From assembly GCA_002353225.1 (NCBI GenBank), contig DEJF01000047.1, positions 22,641 through 86,640 of the forward strand: 64,000 bases of DNA. Direction: 5' to 3'. A program made the position numbers and the translations under genes. This DNA comes from Prevotella sp. UBA2755 (GTDB lineage: Bacteria; Bacteroidota; Bacteroidia; Bacteroidales; Bacteroidaceae). Under the pieces are notes generated by a model that searched no databases, was not told the origin of the DNA, and saw nothing but the letters and a program-made list of their open reading frames with translations. Below are positions 24,119 to 32,528 of the stretch, piece after piece (within the stretch, counting starts at the first letter, position 1; each line of letters begins with the position of its first letter).

Positions 24119-25255
24119 TTGACGCAAAAGGGCATATATATCCATCTTTTTTTAGCACTCCTGTTGCTCTTGGCTTCTTGTGCGAAGAAACAGCAGGAGC
24201 CAATGACGCCATGGGGTGGTGAGGAGACAGATACCGCCTCTGCCGACTTCGACTTGGAGCAGATTGTCTGTAACGGGGAGTTGATAGCCCTTGCCCTGTC
24301 TGGTCCTGACACTTATTATGATTATCGTGGCAAACAACTGGGTACGGAGTATATGCTCTGTCAGCGTTTTACCAATAAGATAGGGGTAAGCCTTCGTGTG
24401 GAGGTCTGCCGGGATTCCGCCGAGATGCTAAAACGTCTTGCCGATGGGGATGCTGATATTATCCTGTTTCGCAATCGTCCGCAGTCCAAGCAACTTGCTT
24501 GGAAGGTTGGGGACGACAAGCCCCAGTTGGTGAAAGCATTGACGGAATGGTATCGCCCCCAACTGTTGGACGAGGTGAGGAAAGAGGAGGACTATCTGTT
24601 GTCGTCACGTTCCGTCAAGCGCCGTGTCTATGCTCCTATGCTGAATGCAAAAGGTGGTGTCATCTCCCATTATGACGGTTATTTCCAACAGTATTGCCGC
24701 AGCATCCGTTGGGACTGGCGACTGATGGCGGCACAGTGTTACCAGGAGTCTACCTTCGACCCGCAGGCTCGTTCGTGGGCTGGTGCCTGTGGACTGATGC
24801 AGATCATGCCTTCCACTGCCGACCATTTAGGTCTTGCCCGCTCGGATATGTTTAACCCGGAGAAGAGTATCGCCGCGGCGGCAAAACTCATCGGCGAACT
24901 TAACCGCTCGTTTAGTGATATCCGTAACCAGCAGGAACGCATCAAGTTCATCCTTGCCGCCTATAACGGGGGTGCCAACCATGTCCGTGATGCCATGGCT
25001 CTGGCTCGGAAGAACGGTCGTGACCCACAACGCTGGTCGGATGTCAGTCATTATATCCTGTTGCTTGCCCAACCCGAATACTATAATGACCCGGTGGTGA
25101 AGTATGGTTATATGCGAGGCTCAGAGACCGCAGGCTATGTCGACAAGATTATGCAGCGGTGGAATGGTTATCGGGGTGTCAAGTCTCCTTCTGTCGGAAG
25201 TGTGTCAGGGACTCCACAACGCGCTACTCACGAGAAGAAGAAATATAAGATATAA
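24119..25255 (+). CDS. MltF-like membrane-bound lytic transglycosylase, lipoprotein
   Basis: The best start is TTG 24119, giving MTQKGIYIHLFLALLLLLAS followed by Cys21 in a perfect lipobox LASC; no ATG is available after the promoter. The mature lipoprotein has an N-terminal region resembling a periplasmic substrate-binding domain (LIALALSGPDTYYDYRGKQLGTEY, about residues 55-170) and a C-terminal GH23 transglycosylase domain with the catalytic glutamate in AQCYQESTFDPQARS and the AGACGLMQIMP and AYNGG motifs. This is the MltF layout: it cleaves murein strands making anhydromuramic ends. The N-terminal domain is shorter than in E. coli MltF. A single-gene unit, convergent with DUF4301. Confidence 0.88.
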   Translation: MTQKGIYIHLFLALLLLLASCAKKQQEPMTPWGGEETDTASADFDLEQIVCNGELIALALSGPDTYYDYRGKQLGTEYMLCQRFTNKIGVSLRVEVCRDSAEMLKRLADGDADIILFRNRPQSKQLAWKVGDDKPQLVKALTEWYRPQLLDEVRKEEDYLLSSRSVKRRVYAPMLNAKGGVISHYDGYFQQYCRSIRWDWRLMAAQCYQESTFDPQARSWAGACGLMQIMPSTADHLGLARSDMFNPEKSIAAAAKLIGELNRSFSDIRNQQERIKFILAAYNGGANHVRDAMALARKNGRDPQRWSDVSHYILLLAQPEYYNDPVVKYGYMRGSETAGYVDKIMQRWNGYRGVKSPSVGSVSGTPQRATHEKKKYKI

Positions 25256-25342
25256 TACAAAACAACTTGTTTTGTTCCGAAAGAAGGCATCCTTTTCATG
25301 GATGACAATGCTTCCTAAGAGAACAAAACAAGTTGTTTTGTA
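25256..25342 (+). repeat. 87-bp element with perfect 22-bp inverted ends
   Basis: Arm 25256-25277 is the exact reverse complement of 25321-25342. Each arm is itself nearly palindromic around AACAACTTGTT. The 43-base middle can also pair partly (GGCATCC with GGATG..ATGC). It starts right after the transglycosylase stop and lies between convergent genes, so it may serve as a two-way terminator; its size and perfect ends also fit a miniature inverted-repeat element. No flanking target duplication is evident. Confidence 0.85.
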
Positions 25343-25374
25343 GTTGATGTAATCCCCTTTCTCAGGGTAGGCGA

Positions 25375-26892
25375 TTACTGATGTTGCTCACGAAGGAGGT
25401 CGTTGACAGTCTTCACAGGGTTGAATGTGCCGAGGGGAACCTCAACGAAGATGGTGTTCCAGTCGCTCATCGCACCATTCCACAGTCCTGGCAACTCCAG
25501 TGCCTGTAACTCCTTACCGCTCTTCGACTTCTGGGAGATAAAGCCTGTCGTCGGGTCCACATACTTAGGCAGGTCGAAGGCATTGCCCTTGTAGTCCTTC
25601 ACGGCGCAAACAAGGTCTACAGGGTTGAAATGAGTACCCTTGGTGAACATCTCCATATACTCCTTGTTTGACTTGTCGATCTGTGAACTCTCCAGGATCT
25701 GCAGGGATACTGTTCCATCCTGATTATAGGTCAGGAACGGACCGCCACCAGGCTCGCCCACGTTCTTCACTACGCCGCAGACACGCATCGGACGGTTCAG
25801 TTTGTTACGCAGGTAGATAACGAGTTCGGCATCCTCCAGGTCTTTGATGTCAGCCTTGCGGCAGCAGAGGTCCTGCTGTACGAAACGGATCATCTCCTCA
25901 ACCTGCTCATGAGTGTACTTGCCGGTATCTAATAGACGTAGGTAGTCAAACGCCTTCTGCTGCAGCGTAACGAGTACGCCGGCAATGATCTGCTTCCATT
26001 CCACGGTCTCTGGCTTCAGACGGTCAGGTACTACATTGTCGATGTTCTTCACGAAGATAACATCAGCCTCAATCTCGTTCAGGTTCTCAATCAGGGCACC
26101 GTGTCCACCTGGGCGGAACAGCAAAGAGCCGTCGCTGTTGCGGAATGGGGTACCGTCAGGATTGGCGGCGATGGTGTCGGTAGACGGCTTCTGCTCAGAG
26201 AAGGTGATGTCGTACTTGATGCCATACTTCTTCGCGTAGATGTCAGCCTTCTGGGCAACCTTCTGCTTGAAGAGTTCCATGTGCTCATGAGAGACGGTGA
26301 AGTGAACATGAGCCTCGCCATTGGATGCGGCATAGAGTGCGCCCTCTACGAGATGCTCCTCCATAGGAGTACGAGGACCTTCCGCATAGTTGTGGAAAAG
26401 GAGGAGTCCTTTTGGCAGTTGTCCGTAGTTCAGTCCCTCCGCTTTCAGCATATTGGCGGCGACAGCCTTGTAGTTGCCTGCTGCGATGAGTTCCTTGATA
26501 CCCTTGCCCTCGTTCTTCTGGCAGGCGGCATCCAGTTCTCCATAGAAAGCGAACTTCTCGATATTGTCGAAATACTTCTTCTCGAAATCAGTAGTAGGCA
26601 CGTCATAGTCGGCATCTACAAAGGCGAACATGTCCTTGAACATACGACTGGCGGCACCACTTGCAGGTACAAACTTCACGACACGCTTGCCGGCAGCCTT
26701 ATATTGCTCCCAAGTATTGACATACTTCTTGCGGTCGTCCTCGTTAGGAGCGACGATACCACGTTCGATACTGGCGGCAGCCTCTAATTTCAAGAATGGG
26801 AAACCGGTCTTGAACTGTCCGAGTTGTCGCTCGATCTGTGCTTCACTGATACCCTTCTGGGCGAGTTGTTTTAGGTCTTGTTGTGATAACAT
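25375..26892 (-). CDS. DUF4301 family protein
   Basis: A 505-residue soluble protein of the DUF4301 family, common in Bacteroidota and of unknown function. Features seen: VVKFVPASGAASRMFKDMFAF (about residues 71-91, Gly/Ser-rich and reminiscent of a nucleotidyltransferase phosphate loop), LLLFHNYAEGPRTPMEEHL, FRPGGHGALIENLNEIEADVIFVKNIDNV, and RVCGVVKNVGEPGGGPF. The PGGHGAL and NIDN patterns recall sugar-nucleotide pyrophosphorylases, which suggests but does not prove a nucleotidyl transfer role. No signal peptide. It is transcribed alone from a promoter at 26925-26933. Confidence 0.85.
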   Translation of the reverse strand: MLSQQDLKQLAQKGISEAQIERQLGQFKTGFPFLKLEAAASIERGIVAPNEDDRKKYVNTWEQYKAAGKRVVKFVPASGAASRMFKDMFAFVDADYDVPTTDFEKKYFDNIEKFAFYGELDAACQKNEGKGIKELIAAGNYKAVAANMLKAEGLNYGQLPKGLLLFHNYAEGPRTPMEEHLVEGALYAASNGEAHVHFTVSHEHMELFKQKVAQKADIYAKKYGIKYDITFSEQKPSTDTIAANPDGTPFRNSDGSLLFRPGGHGALIENLNEIEADVIFVKNIDNVVPDRLKPETVEWKQIIAGVLVTLQQKAFDYLRLLDTGKYTHEQVEEMIRFVQQDLCCRKADIKDLEDAELVIYLRNKLNRPMRVCGVVKNVGEPGGGPFLTYNQDGTVSLQILESSQIDKSNKEYMEMFTKGTHFNPVDLVCAVKDYKGNAFDLPKYVDPTTGFISQKSKSGKELQALELPGLWNGAMSDWNTIFVEVPLGTFNPVKTVNDLLREQHQ

Positions 26893-26924
26893 AATATTAA
26901 AAATTATTTAGTAGATTCTAATCT

Positions 26925-26933
26925 GCAAAGTTA
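26925..26933 (-). promoter_or_regulatory. Promoter -7 element of the DUF4301 gene
   Basis: The reverse strand reads TAACTTTGC, matching the -7 consensus, 32 bases before the start codon. Confidence 0.75.
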
Positions 26934-26995
26934 AGGAAATTCCATGATAACGCCAAATGTTTTGCCAATTATTCTTTTATGTGCTGTTTTTTTCT

Positions 26996-27004
26996 TACCT
27001 TTGC
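26996..27004 (+). promoter_or_regulatory. Promoter -7 element of the fabD unit
   Basis: TACCTTTGC matches the consensus and lies 53 bases before the fabD ATG. It is divergent from the DUF4301 promoter. Confidence 0.75.
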
Positions 27005-27057
27005 ACCCAATTATTAATAAGGTAAGTCAAATTAATTTAAATTAAATAAGAAAGAAA

Positions 27058-27948
27058 ATGAAAGCATTTGTTTTTCCCGGACAGGGAGCACAGTTTGTAG
27101 GAATGGGTAAGGACCTCTACGACAACAATCCTACCGCAAAGGAACTTTTTGAGAAAGCCAATGATATTCTGGGCTATCGTATTACGGATATCATGTTTGA
27201 GGGTACCGATGAGGATTTGAAGCAGACAAAGGTGACACAGCCTGCCGTATTCCTTCACTCTGTGATTTCCGCAATCTGTATGGGTGACAAGTTCCAGCCC
27301 GAGATGACAGCAGGTCACTCTCTGGGTGAGTTCTCTGCATTGGTGGCTGCTGGTGCATTGAGTTTTGAGGATGGTCTGAAACTGGTCTATGCTCGTGCTA
27401 TGGCGATGCAGAAGGCTTGCGAGGCACAGCCCTCTACGATGGCTGCCATCATTGGTCTGCCCGATGAGAAAGTCGAGGAAGTTTGTGCTGCTGTCAGCAA
27501 GATGGGTAAAGGTGTGTGTGTCGCCGCTAACTATAACAATCCCGGTCAGTTGGTGATCTCAGGTGATATTGATGCCATCAACGAGGCTTGTGAGCAGTTG
27601 AAGGCTGCTGGTGCCAAGCGTGCGTTGCCGCTGAAGGTAGGCGGTGCCTTCCACTCTCCACTGATGCAGCCTGCCAAGGATGAGTTACAGGCAGCCATTG
27701 AGAAGACGGAGTTCCAGACTCCTAAGTGTCCTGTTTACCAGAATGTGGATGCAAAGCCTCATACTGATGCCGCAGAAATCAAGGCAAACCTGATTGCCCA
27801 GTTGACCAGTTCTGTACGCTGGACACAAATTGTACAGAATATGATTGCAGACGGTGCTGACGACTTCACGGAGTGCGGTCCTGGCAAGGCTTTGCAGGGC
27901 ATGATTGCCAAGATTAACAAGGAGGTGCCTGCACACGGTATCGAGTAA
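27058..27948 (+). CDS. fabD: Malonyl-CoA:ACP transacylase
   Basis: This 296-residue enzyme transfers malonyl from CoA to acyl carrier protein for fatty acid synthesis. The nucleophile is Ser88 in AGHSLGEFSAL and the partner His199 lies in GGAFHSPLM; FPGQGAQFVGMG at the N-terminus is the oxyanion region. Arg in LVYARAMAMQ binds the malonyl carboxylate. Length and motifs are typical. No other fatty acid genes are adjacent; instead a GH13 enzyme follows by 19 bases and an editing-domain protein after that, likely one operon. Confidence 0.96.
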   Translation: MKAFVFPGQGAQFVGMGKDLYDNNPTAKELFEKANDILGYRITDIMFEGTDEDLKQTKVTQPAVFLHSVISAICMGDKFQPEMTAGHSLGEFSALVAAGALSFEDGLKLVYARAMAMQKACEAQPSTMAAIIGLPDEKVEEVCAAVSKMGKGVCVAANYNNPGQLVISGDIDAINEACEQLKAAGAKRALPLKVGGAFHSPLMQPAKDELQAAIEKTEFQTPKCPVYQNVDAKPHTDAAEIKANLIAQLTSSVRWTQIVQNMIADGADDFTECGPGKALQGMIAKINKEVPAHGIE

Positions 27949-27967
27949 TTCCTGAAAGTAACAGATA

Positions 27968-29623
27968 ATGAAAGAGAAGGTTATCATCTACCAAGTGTTC
28001 ACTCGTCTTTACGGTAATCGGAACACGACACGCCAAGAGGACGGTACCATCGAGGAGAACGGATGCGGTAAACTTGCCGACTTCACTCCTAAGGTGCTGA
28101 AGGATCTGGCGCAGATGGGCGTTAGTCATGTGTGGTATACGGGTATTATCCGTCATGCCACCACGACCGACTATACTGCCTATGGCATTCCCCGTCAGCA
28201 TGCTGCTGTTGTCAAGGGAAAGGCTGGTTCTCCATACGCTATCACTGACTATTATGACATAGACCCTGATCTTGCCACTGATGTCAACCGGCGTATGCAG
28301 GAGTTCGAGCAGTTGGTGGAGCGTACCCATGAGGCTGGCATGAAAGTCATCATTGACTTCGTGCCGAATCATGTCGCCCGCCAGTATCACTCTATCTGTA
28401 AACCGCAGGGTGTGAAAGACTTGGGGGAGGATGATAACAAGGATAGTGGCTTCGACCCGGTAAACAATAACTTCTACTATTGTCCCGGTCAGCGTTTCAC
28501 GCCCTATTTCGACTTGTACCATGGGGAGAAGGAGCCTTATCTGGAGGAGCCCGCAAAGGCGACGGGTAATGATCACTTCGACAATGCACCAGGTAAGAAC
28601 GACTGGTATGAGACCGTGAAACTGAACTATGGCGTAGACTATTATGCAGGTGGTATCGGACACTTCGACCCTATTCCTGACACTTGGAAGAAAATGACGG
28701 ATATCCTGTTGTTCTGGGCATCCAAGGGTATAGATGGTTTTCGCTGTGATATGGCAGAGATGGTACCTGCCGACTTCTGGGCTTACGCCACGATGATTGT
28801 CAAGAAGAAATACCAGGATATTGTCTTTGTCGGTGAGGTGTATAATCCCACTGAATACCGCCATTATATCGCCTCAGGCTTCGACTGGTTGTATGACAAG
28901 GTCGGTATGTATGACACCATGCGTAATGTCATTTGTCATCACCAGCCTGCATCAGCAATCAGTGGTGCTTGGCAGCAGACGGATGATATTCGTGACCACA
29001 TGCTTTATTTCCTGGAGAACCATGACGAACAGCGTATTGCCAGTGACTTCTTTGCGGTAGACGCTGTGAAGGGTGTGCCTGCGATGATTGCCTCCCTGCT
29101 CATGCAGCAGAATCCTTTTATGCTGTATGCTGGTGAGGAGTATGGTGAGCATGGAATGGACAAGGAGGGCTTCAGTGGCAATGACGGTCGTACCACAATC
29201 TTCGACTATTGGAGTATCGATACGTTGTGTCGTGCTGCGGAGAAGAAACTGACGGCAAAAGAGAAACAACTGTTTGACATCCATAAGCGGGTGATGCAGA
29301 TCGCCCGAAAGGAGAAAGCAGTGAGGGAAGGGGAGTTCTTCGACCTCATGTATGTGAACCAGCAGTTAGAGCGCCAGTATGTGTTCCTGCGTAAAGCAGG
29401 TAAGGACCTCATGCTGGTTGCCGTGAACTTCGATGACTATGCCGTTGCCGTGGATGTGAATATCCCTGCTCATGCTTTCGACTACTTGAAGATTGCCGAG
29501 GGAGTTTATTCTGCTACGGATCTCTTGACGAAAGAGAAAGAGGATACAGTATTGAGGCGCGATGGTTCCATACGTCTGACCATGGATGCCAGAGGTGGTT
29601 ACGTTTTAAAGTTTAAGGTGTAA
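27968..29623 (+). CDS. Alpha-amylase family (GH13) enzyme, cytoplasmic
   Basis: The 551-residue protein has the GH13 catalytic barrel: conserved region I DFVPNHV (130-136), region II DGFRCDMAE with nucleophile Asp261, region III FVGEVYN with acid/base Glu290, and region IV ENHDEQR with Asp353, followed by a C-terminal beta domain. There is no signal peptide, so it acts on intracellular alpha-glucans or maltooligosaccharides. Insertions between regions I and II (GVKDLGEDDNKDSGFDPVNN) set it apart from typical secreted amylases; its precise specificity (amylase, glucanotransferase or glucosidase) cannot be stated. It is probably co-transcribed with fabD and the AlaX-like gene, which starts 1 base after its stop. 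Confidence 0.92.
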   Translation: MKEKVIIYQVFTRLYGNRNTTRQEDGTIEENGCGKLADFTPKVLKDLAQMGVSHVWYTGIIRHATTTDYTAYGIPRQHAAVVKGKAGSPYAITDYYDIDPDLATDVNRRMQEFEQLVERTHEAGMKVIIDFVPNHVARQYHSICKPQGVKDLGEDDNKDSGFDPVNNNFYYCPGQRFTPYFDLYHGEKEPYLEEPAKATGNDHFDNAPGKNDWYETVKLNYGVDYYAGGIGHFDPIPDTWKKMTDILLFWASKGIDGFRCDMAEMVPADFWAYATMIVKKKYQDIVFVGEVYNPTEYRHYIASGFDWLYDKVGMYDTMRNVICHHQPASAISGAWQQTDDIRDHMLYFLENHDEQRIASDFFAVDAVKGVPAMIASLLMQQNPFMLYAGEEYGEHGMDKEGFSGNDGRTTIFDYWSIDTLCRAAEKKLTAKEKQLFDIHKRVMQIARKEKAVREGEFFDLMYVNQQLERQYVFLRKAGKDLMLVAVNFDDYAVAVDVNIPAHAFDYLKIAEGVYSATDLLTKEKEDTVLRRDGSIRLTMDARGGYVLKFKV

Positions 29624-29624
29624 G

Positions 29625-30089
29625 ATGGGCGACTATATCCTGAATGAGCATCATAAGGAGGAGTTCCCTCCTGCACATACGGCGGAGCATCTGCTCAACC
29701 AGACTATGATTCGCTTGTTTGGATGCGAGCGCTCGTTCAATGCACATATCGAGCGTAAGAAGAGCAAGATGAGTTTTCATATCGACCACAAGCCGACGCG
29801 TCAGGAAGAGAAAGAAATTGAGCGGCGGATGAATGAGTTGATAGATGATGACCTGCCCGTGACCTTTGAGTTTGTGACTCGTGAGGACCTTCCCGAAGGA
29901 GTCTCCGCAGACCGTCTTCCTGACGATGCGTCAGAGACGATACGGTTGGTTCGTATTGGCGACTATGATGTCTGTCCGTGTATCGGCAAGCATGTGCGCT
30001 CTACCAGTCAGATAGGTCGTTTTGAGATGCTCGGTACCAACTGGGACGAGCATGAACGGTCGTTCAGGGTTAGATTCAAAATCGTATAA
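29625..30089 (+). CDS. AlaX-like alanyl-tRNA editing domain protein
   Basis: A 154-residue stand-alone version of the second additional domain of alanyl-tRNA synthetase. The metal-binding pattern is present: HTAEHLLNQ (His-x-x-x-His near residues 18-22) and CPCIGKHVRST (Cys and His near residues 117-122). Such proteins hydrolyse Ser- or Gly-mischarged tRNA-Ala in trans; related threonyl-type editing is possible. The small size and missing glycine-rich linker match short AlaX types. The cytoplasmic protein is encoded one base after the GH13 stop, so the two are tightly linked in transcription although functionally unrelated. Confidence 0.82.
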   Translation: MGDYILNEHHKEEFPPAHTAEHLLNQTMIRLFGCERSFNAHIERKKSKMSFHIDHKPTRQEEKEIERRMNELIDDDLPVTFEFVTREDLPEGVSADRLPDDASETIRLVRIGDYDVCPCIGKHVRSTSQIGRFEMLGTNWDEHERSFRVRFKIV

Positions 30090-30126
30090 ATCATAAATCC
30101 CAGCCAAGCGGTTGGGATTTATGATT
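30089..30126. terminator. Bidirectional hairpin between convergent genes
   Basis: Arms 30089-30102 and 30113-30126 are perfectly complementary over 14 bases (ATCATAAATCCCA). It lies exactly in the 39-base gap between the AlaX-like gene and the convergent phosphatase gene, so it should end transcription from both sides. Confidence 0.8.
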
Positions 30127-30128
30127 GG

Positions 30129-31193
30129 TTATTGTGGTAATTCTAATTTCATAAATACGGGATAGTGGTCGGAGTAAGTCAGTTCTGTCTTGTAATAATT
30201 CAGTCCTTTCAGCAACTGACTATGGAAGATATAGTCGATACGCACATTCTTCTTGCCACGATAAGTCCCCATATAACCACCGCCACACTCTTTAAAACCG
30301 TCAACCAAGTCTCCCAGCATTGTCTTGTAGACAAAAGAGTAGGGGACATCGTTGAAGTCACCGCAGATGATGCAAGGTATCTCGGAGGAACGTACCTCAT
30401 TGGCAATGGTGATCGCCTGTCCGGCACGGAACATCATACCTAACGAGTAATTACCATAGATGGCATTCAGAACACGGTTCTTGCTCACGTCATATCCTTG
30501 TGCCTCCAACTTTCCAGCCTTGTATATCGTTCGGTTGATACCTGTACTCTCCAAGTGAACGTTGAAAATACGGAGTTTCTGACCATTCACGTCAATATCC
30601 GCGTACATTCCAGCCTGGTTAGAGTCCTCAAAAAGGAAAGGCTTCATCTTTTTGATTGGGTAGCGGCTGAAAATCACCACATCCCTTCCTGCCATGGCAA
30701 CGTAAGGGAAATACTCTTTGTATGAAGAGGTGTTCTTGACATCACCGCTGGTCTCCATAAACTCCTGAATACAGAACACATCCACTTGCTGTCTTTTCAT
30801 CTCAGCAAGAATGTCTTGCGCAAGGAATCCGGAAGTCTCCCTGTTGAATCTTGCCACGTTATAGGTGGCAATTTTCAAGCCTTTCTGTGCGTTCCCAATT
30901 TTCTCATCAACAGAACGGAATTGTACAAGTGTACCTATATAAGGGATACAGCAGAGAATGGTTACAAACGGCAGGATGGCAATGATCCACTTCTTGCGTA
31001 CTAACCAATAGATTAATAAGAGGAAGTTGGCTACAATCAGGATTGGGAGAATGTATACCACCATGGCTCGTGCCATATTTCCAGCAGGATTGACATCTCC
31101 TCCGAACAAGCCTAAGAATGTATAGGCGGTTACAATAAGTTGCAGCACGAGAAACATCATTGCCACATACTTATAGACAGCAAGTTTTCCCAT
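30129..31193 (-). CDS. Membrane-anchored endonuclease/exonuclease/phosphatase family protein
   Basis: The 354-residue protein starts with three hydrophobic helices (about residues 8-30, 42-66, 70-90), then an EEP-fold domain: LKIATYNVARFN (metal-binding Asn), VFCIQEF (Glu), FNVHLEST, CIICGDFNDVPYSF (Asp/Asn) and the C-terminal YSDHYPVFMKLEL with catalytic Asp-His. The EEP superfamily includes nucleases, inositol phosphatases and sphingomyelinases; the membrane-tethered form is common in Bacteroidota and its substrate is unknown. It begins 6 bases after the hybrid kinase stop, so both come from the same transcript. Confidence 0.88.
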   Translation of the reverse strand: MGKLAVYKYVAMMFLVLQLIVTAYTFLGLFGGDVNPAGNMARAMVVYILPILIVANFLLLIYWLVRKKWIIAILPFVTILCCIPYIGTLVQFRSVDEKIGNAQKGLKIATYNVARFNRETSGFLAQDILAEMKRQQVDVFCIQEFMETSGDVKNTSSYKEYFPYVAMAGRDVVIFSRYPIKKMKPFLFEDSNQAGMYADIDVNGQKLRIFNVHLESTGINRTIYKAGKLEAQGYDVSKNRVLNAIYGNYSLGMMFRAGQAITIANEVRSSEIPCIICGDFNDVPYSFVYKTMLGDLVDGFKECGGGYMGTYRGKKNVRIDYIFHSQLLKGLNYYKTELTYSDHYPVFMKLELPQ

Positions 31194-31199
31194 AAAGTA

Positions 31200-32471
31200 T
31201 TATTGTTTCAAGAATTTCTGAATCTTATCCAGCAAGTCCTCTACGCGGAAAGGTTTTGCCATGAACTCATCACATCCTGCCTCTCTTGCCTCTTTGATAT
31301 TCTCATCGAAAGCATAAGCGCTGAGTGCGATAATTGGTACTTCATGATTGACCTCTTTAATGATACGGGTGGCATCAAGACCATTCATGTCCGGCATACG
31401 GATATCCATCAGAATCAGGTCAGGATGCTCATCCTCGCAAAGAGTCACAGCCTCAATGCCATTGTGGGCACGAAGCAGGCGATAACGTTTAGAGAGCACA
31501 ACTTTTACTAATTCGTAGTTGTTGTCCTCATCCTCTGCGACTAATATCAATGGGGCATTGGCGACATCAGTACGCGTGTCGACACGGATGGTTCTTGAAT
31601 TGGTGGTGATACGGGTGTTCTTGGCGACACCACCGATAGTTCCTTCGAAAGGGAATCTGAAACGGAAGGTAGAGCCTTCTCCTAATGTTGATGAGACACT
31701 GATGGTACCTCCTAACTTCTCAACGATAATCTTACTAAGTGGGAGACCTAGTCCATATCCGTTCTGCGTGGTCTCAGCGTCTTTAGACATATAAGTATTG
31801 AAAATATCATTGATATCCTCTGGAGCGATACCAGAACCAGTATCAGTCACGAAGAACTCCACCTCTTGACCGTCACTTACCATGCGATAACCATAGGTGA
31901 TACTTCCTTTTGAGGTATGTTTCAGTGCATTGCTGATCAAGTTGGAGAATACCTGCATGATACGGTTGGCGTCCGTATTGAGGGTGACAGCCATATTGGG
32001 CTTGGTCCAGTTCATCTGCACCGTTTCCGGGCATCTGAACTTAAAGGTGTTCATCAGGCTCCTGCAAAGTTCGCTCAGGTCTGTCATTGCCTTCTTGATA
32101 ACCACTTCACCAGACTCTACTCTTGATAAATCGAGTATTTCATTGATGAGAGTTAACAGACGGGCATTATTACTCTCGATAATCTCCATATATTTCGTCC
32201 GCTCCTCCTGAGAATCTGTCTCGCACATGACTCTTGAGAAACCTTCAATAGCATTCAGTGGGGTGCGTATCTCATGGCTCATGTTTGCAAGGAAAAGGGA
32301 CTTCATCTTGCTTGCCTTTTCTGCTTCTTTGGCTTTAGCCTCGTATTCCGCCAATTTGGTATTAGCAGCAAGTAATTTTCGGTTTGCTGCATCTAATCTG
32401 GCATTCGCTTCTGCTAGTTTCTGAAATAGTATGTCCTTTTCGTCTTGACTCATGTCTTTACAATCTGACAA
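31200..32471 (-). CDS. Soluble hybrid histidine kinase with receiver domain
   Basis: The 423-residue protein lacks membrane segments and a sensor domain. It has an N-terminal coiled coil (about 12-58), a HisKA domain with His66 in MSHEIRTPLN, an ATPase domain (N box FSNLISNALKHTSKG, FFVTDTGSGIAPED, YGLGLPLSKIIV), and a C-terminal receiver (about 306-423) with phospho-acceptor Asp356 in LILMDIRMPDMNG, the acidic pair in VAEDEDNN and Lys in FMAKPF. Signals would have to come by protein contact. No DNA-binding output is present, so phosphate probably passes to another protein. It is the first gene of a two-gene unit with the membrane phosphatase. Confidence 0.93.
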   Translation of the reverse strand: MSDCKDMSQDEKDILFQKLAEANARLDAANRKLLAANTKLAEYEAKAKEAEKASKMKSLFLANMSHEIRTPLNAIEGFSRVMCETDSQEERTKYMEIIESNNARLLTLINEILDLSRVESGEVVIKKAMTDLSELCRSLMNTFKFRCPETVQMNWTKPNMAVTLNTDANRIMQVFSNLISNALKHTSKGSITYGYRMVSDGQEVEFFVTDTGSGIAPEDINDIFNTYMSKDAETTQNGYGLGLPLSKIIVEKLGGTISVSSTLGEGSTFRFRFPFEGTIGGVAKNTRITTNSRTIRVDTRTDVANAPLILVAEDEDNNYELVKVVLSKRYRLLRAHNGIEAVTLCEDEHPDLILMDIRMPDMNGLDATRIIKEVNHEVPIIALSAYAFDENIKEAREAGCDEFMAKPFRVEDLLDKIQKFLKQ

Positions 32472-32480
32472 TAATATTCT

Positions 32481-32489
32481 GCAAAGTTA
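32481..32489 (-). promoter_or_regulatory. Promoter -7 element of the hybrid kinase unit
   Basis: The reverse strand reads TAACTTTGC, 10 bases before the kinase start codon, giving a very short untranslated leader. Confidence 0.7.
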
Positions 32490-32528
32490 TATAAAATTCT
32501 TCGAATCACAAAGGAATTAGTGACTTTT

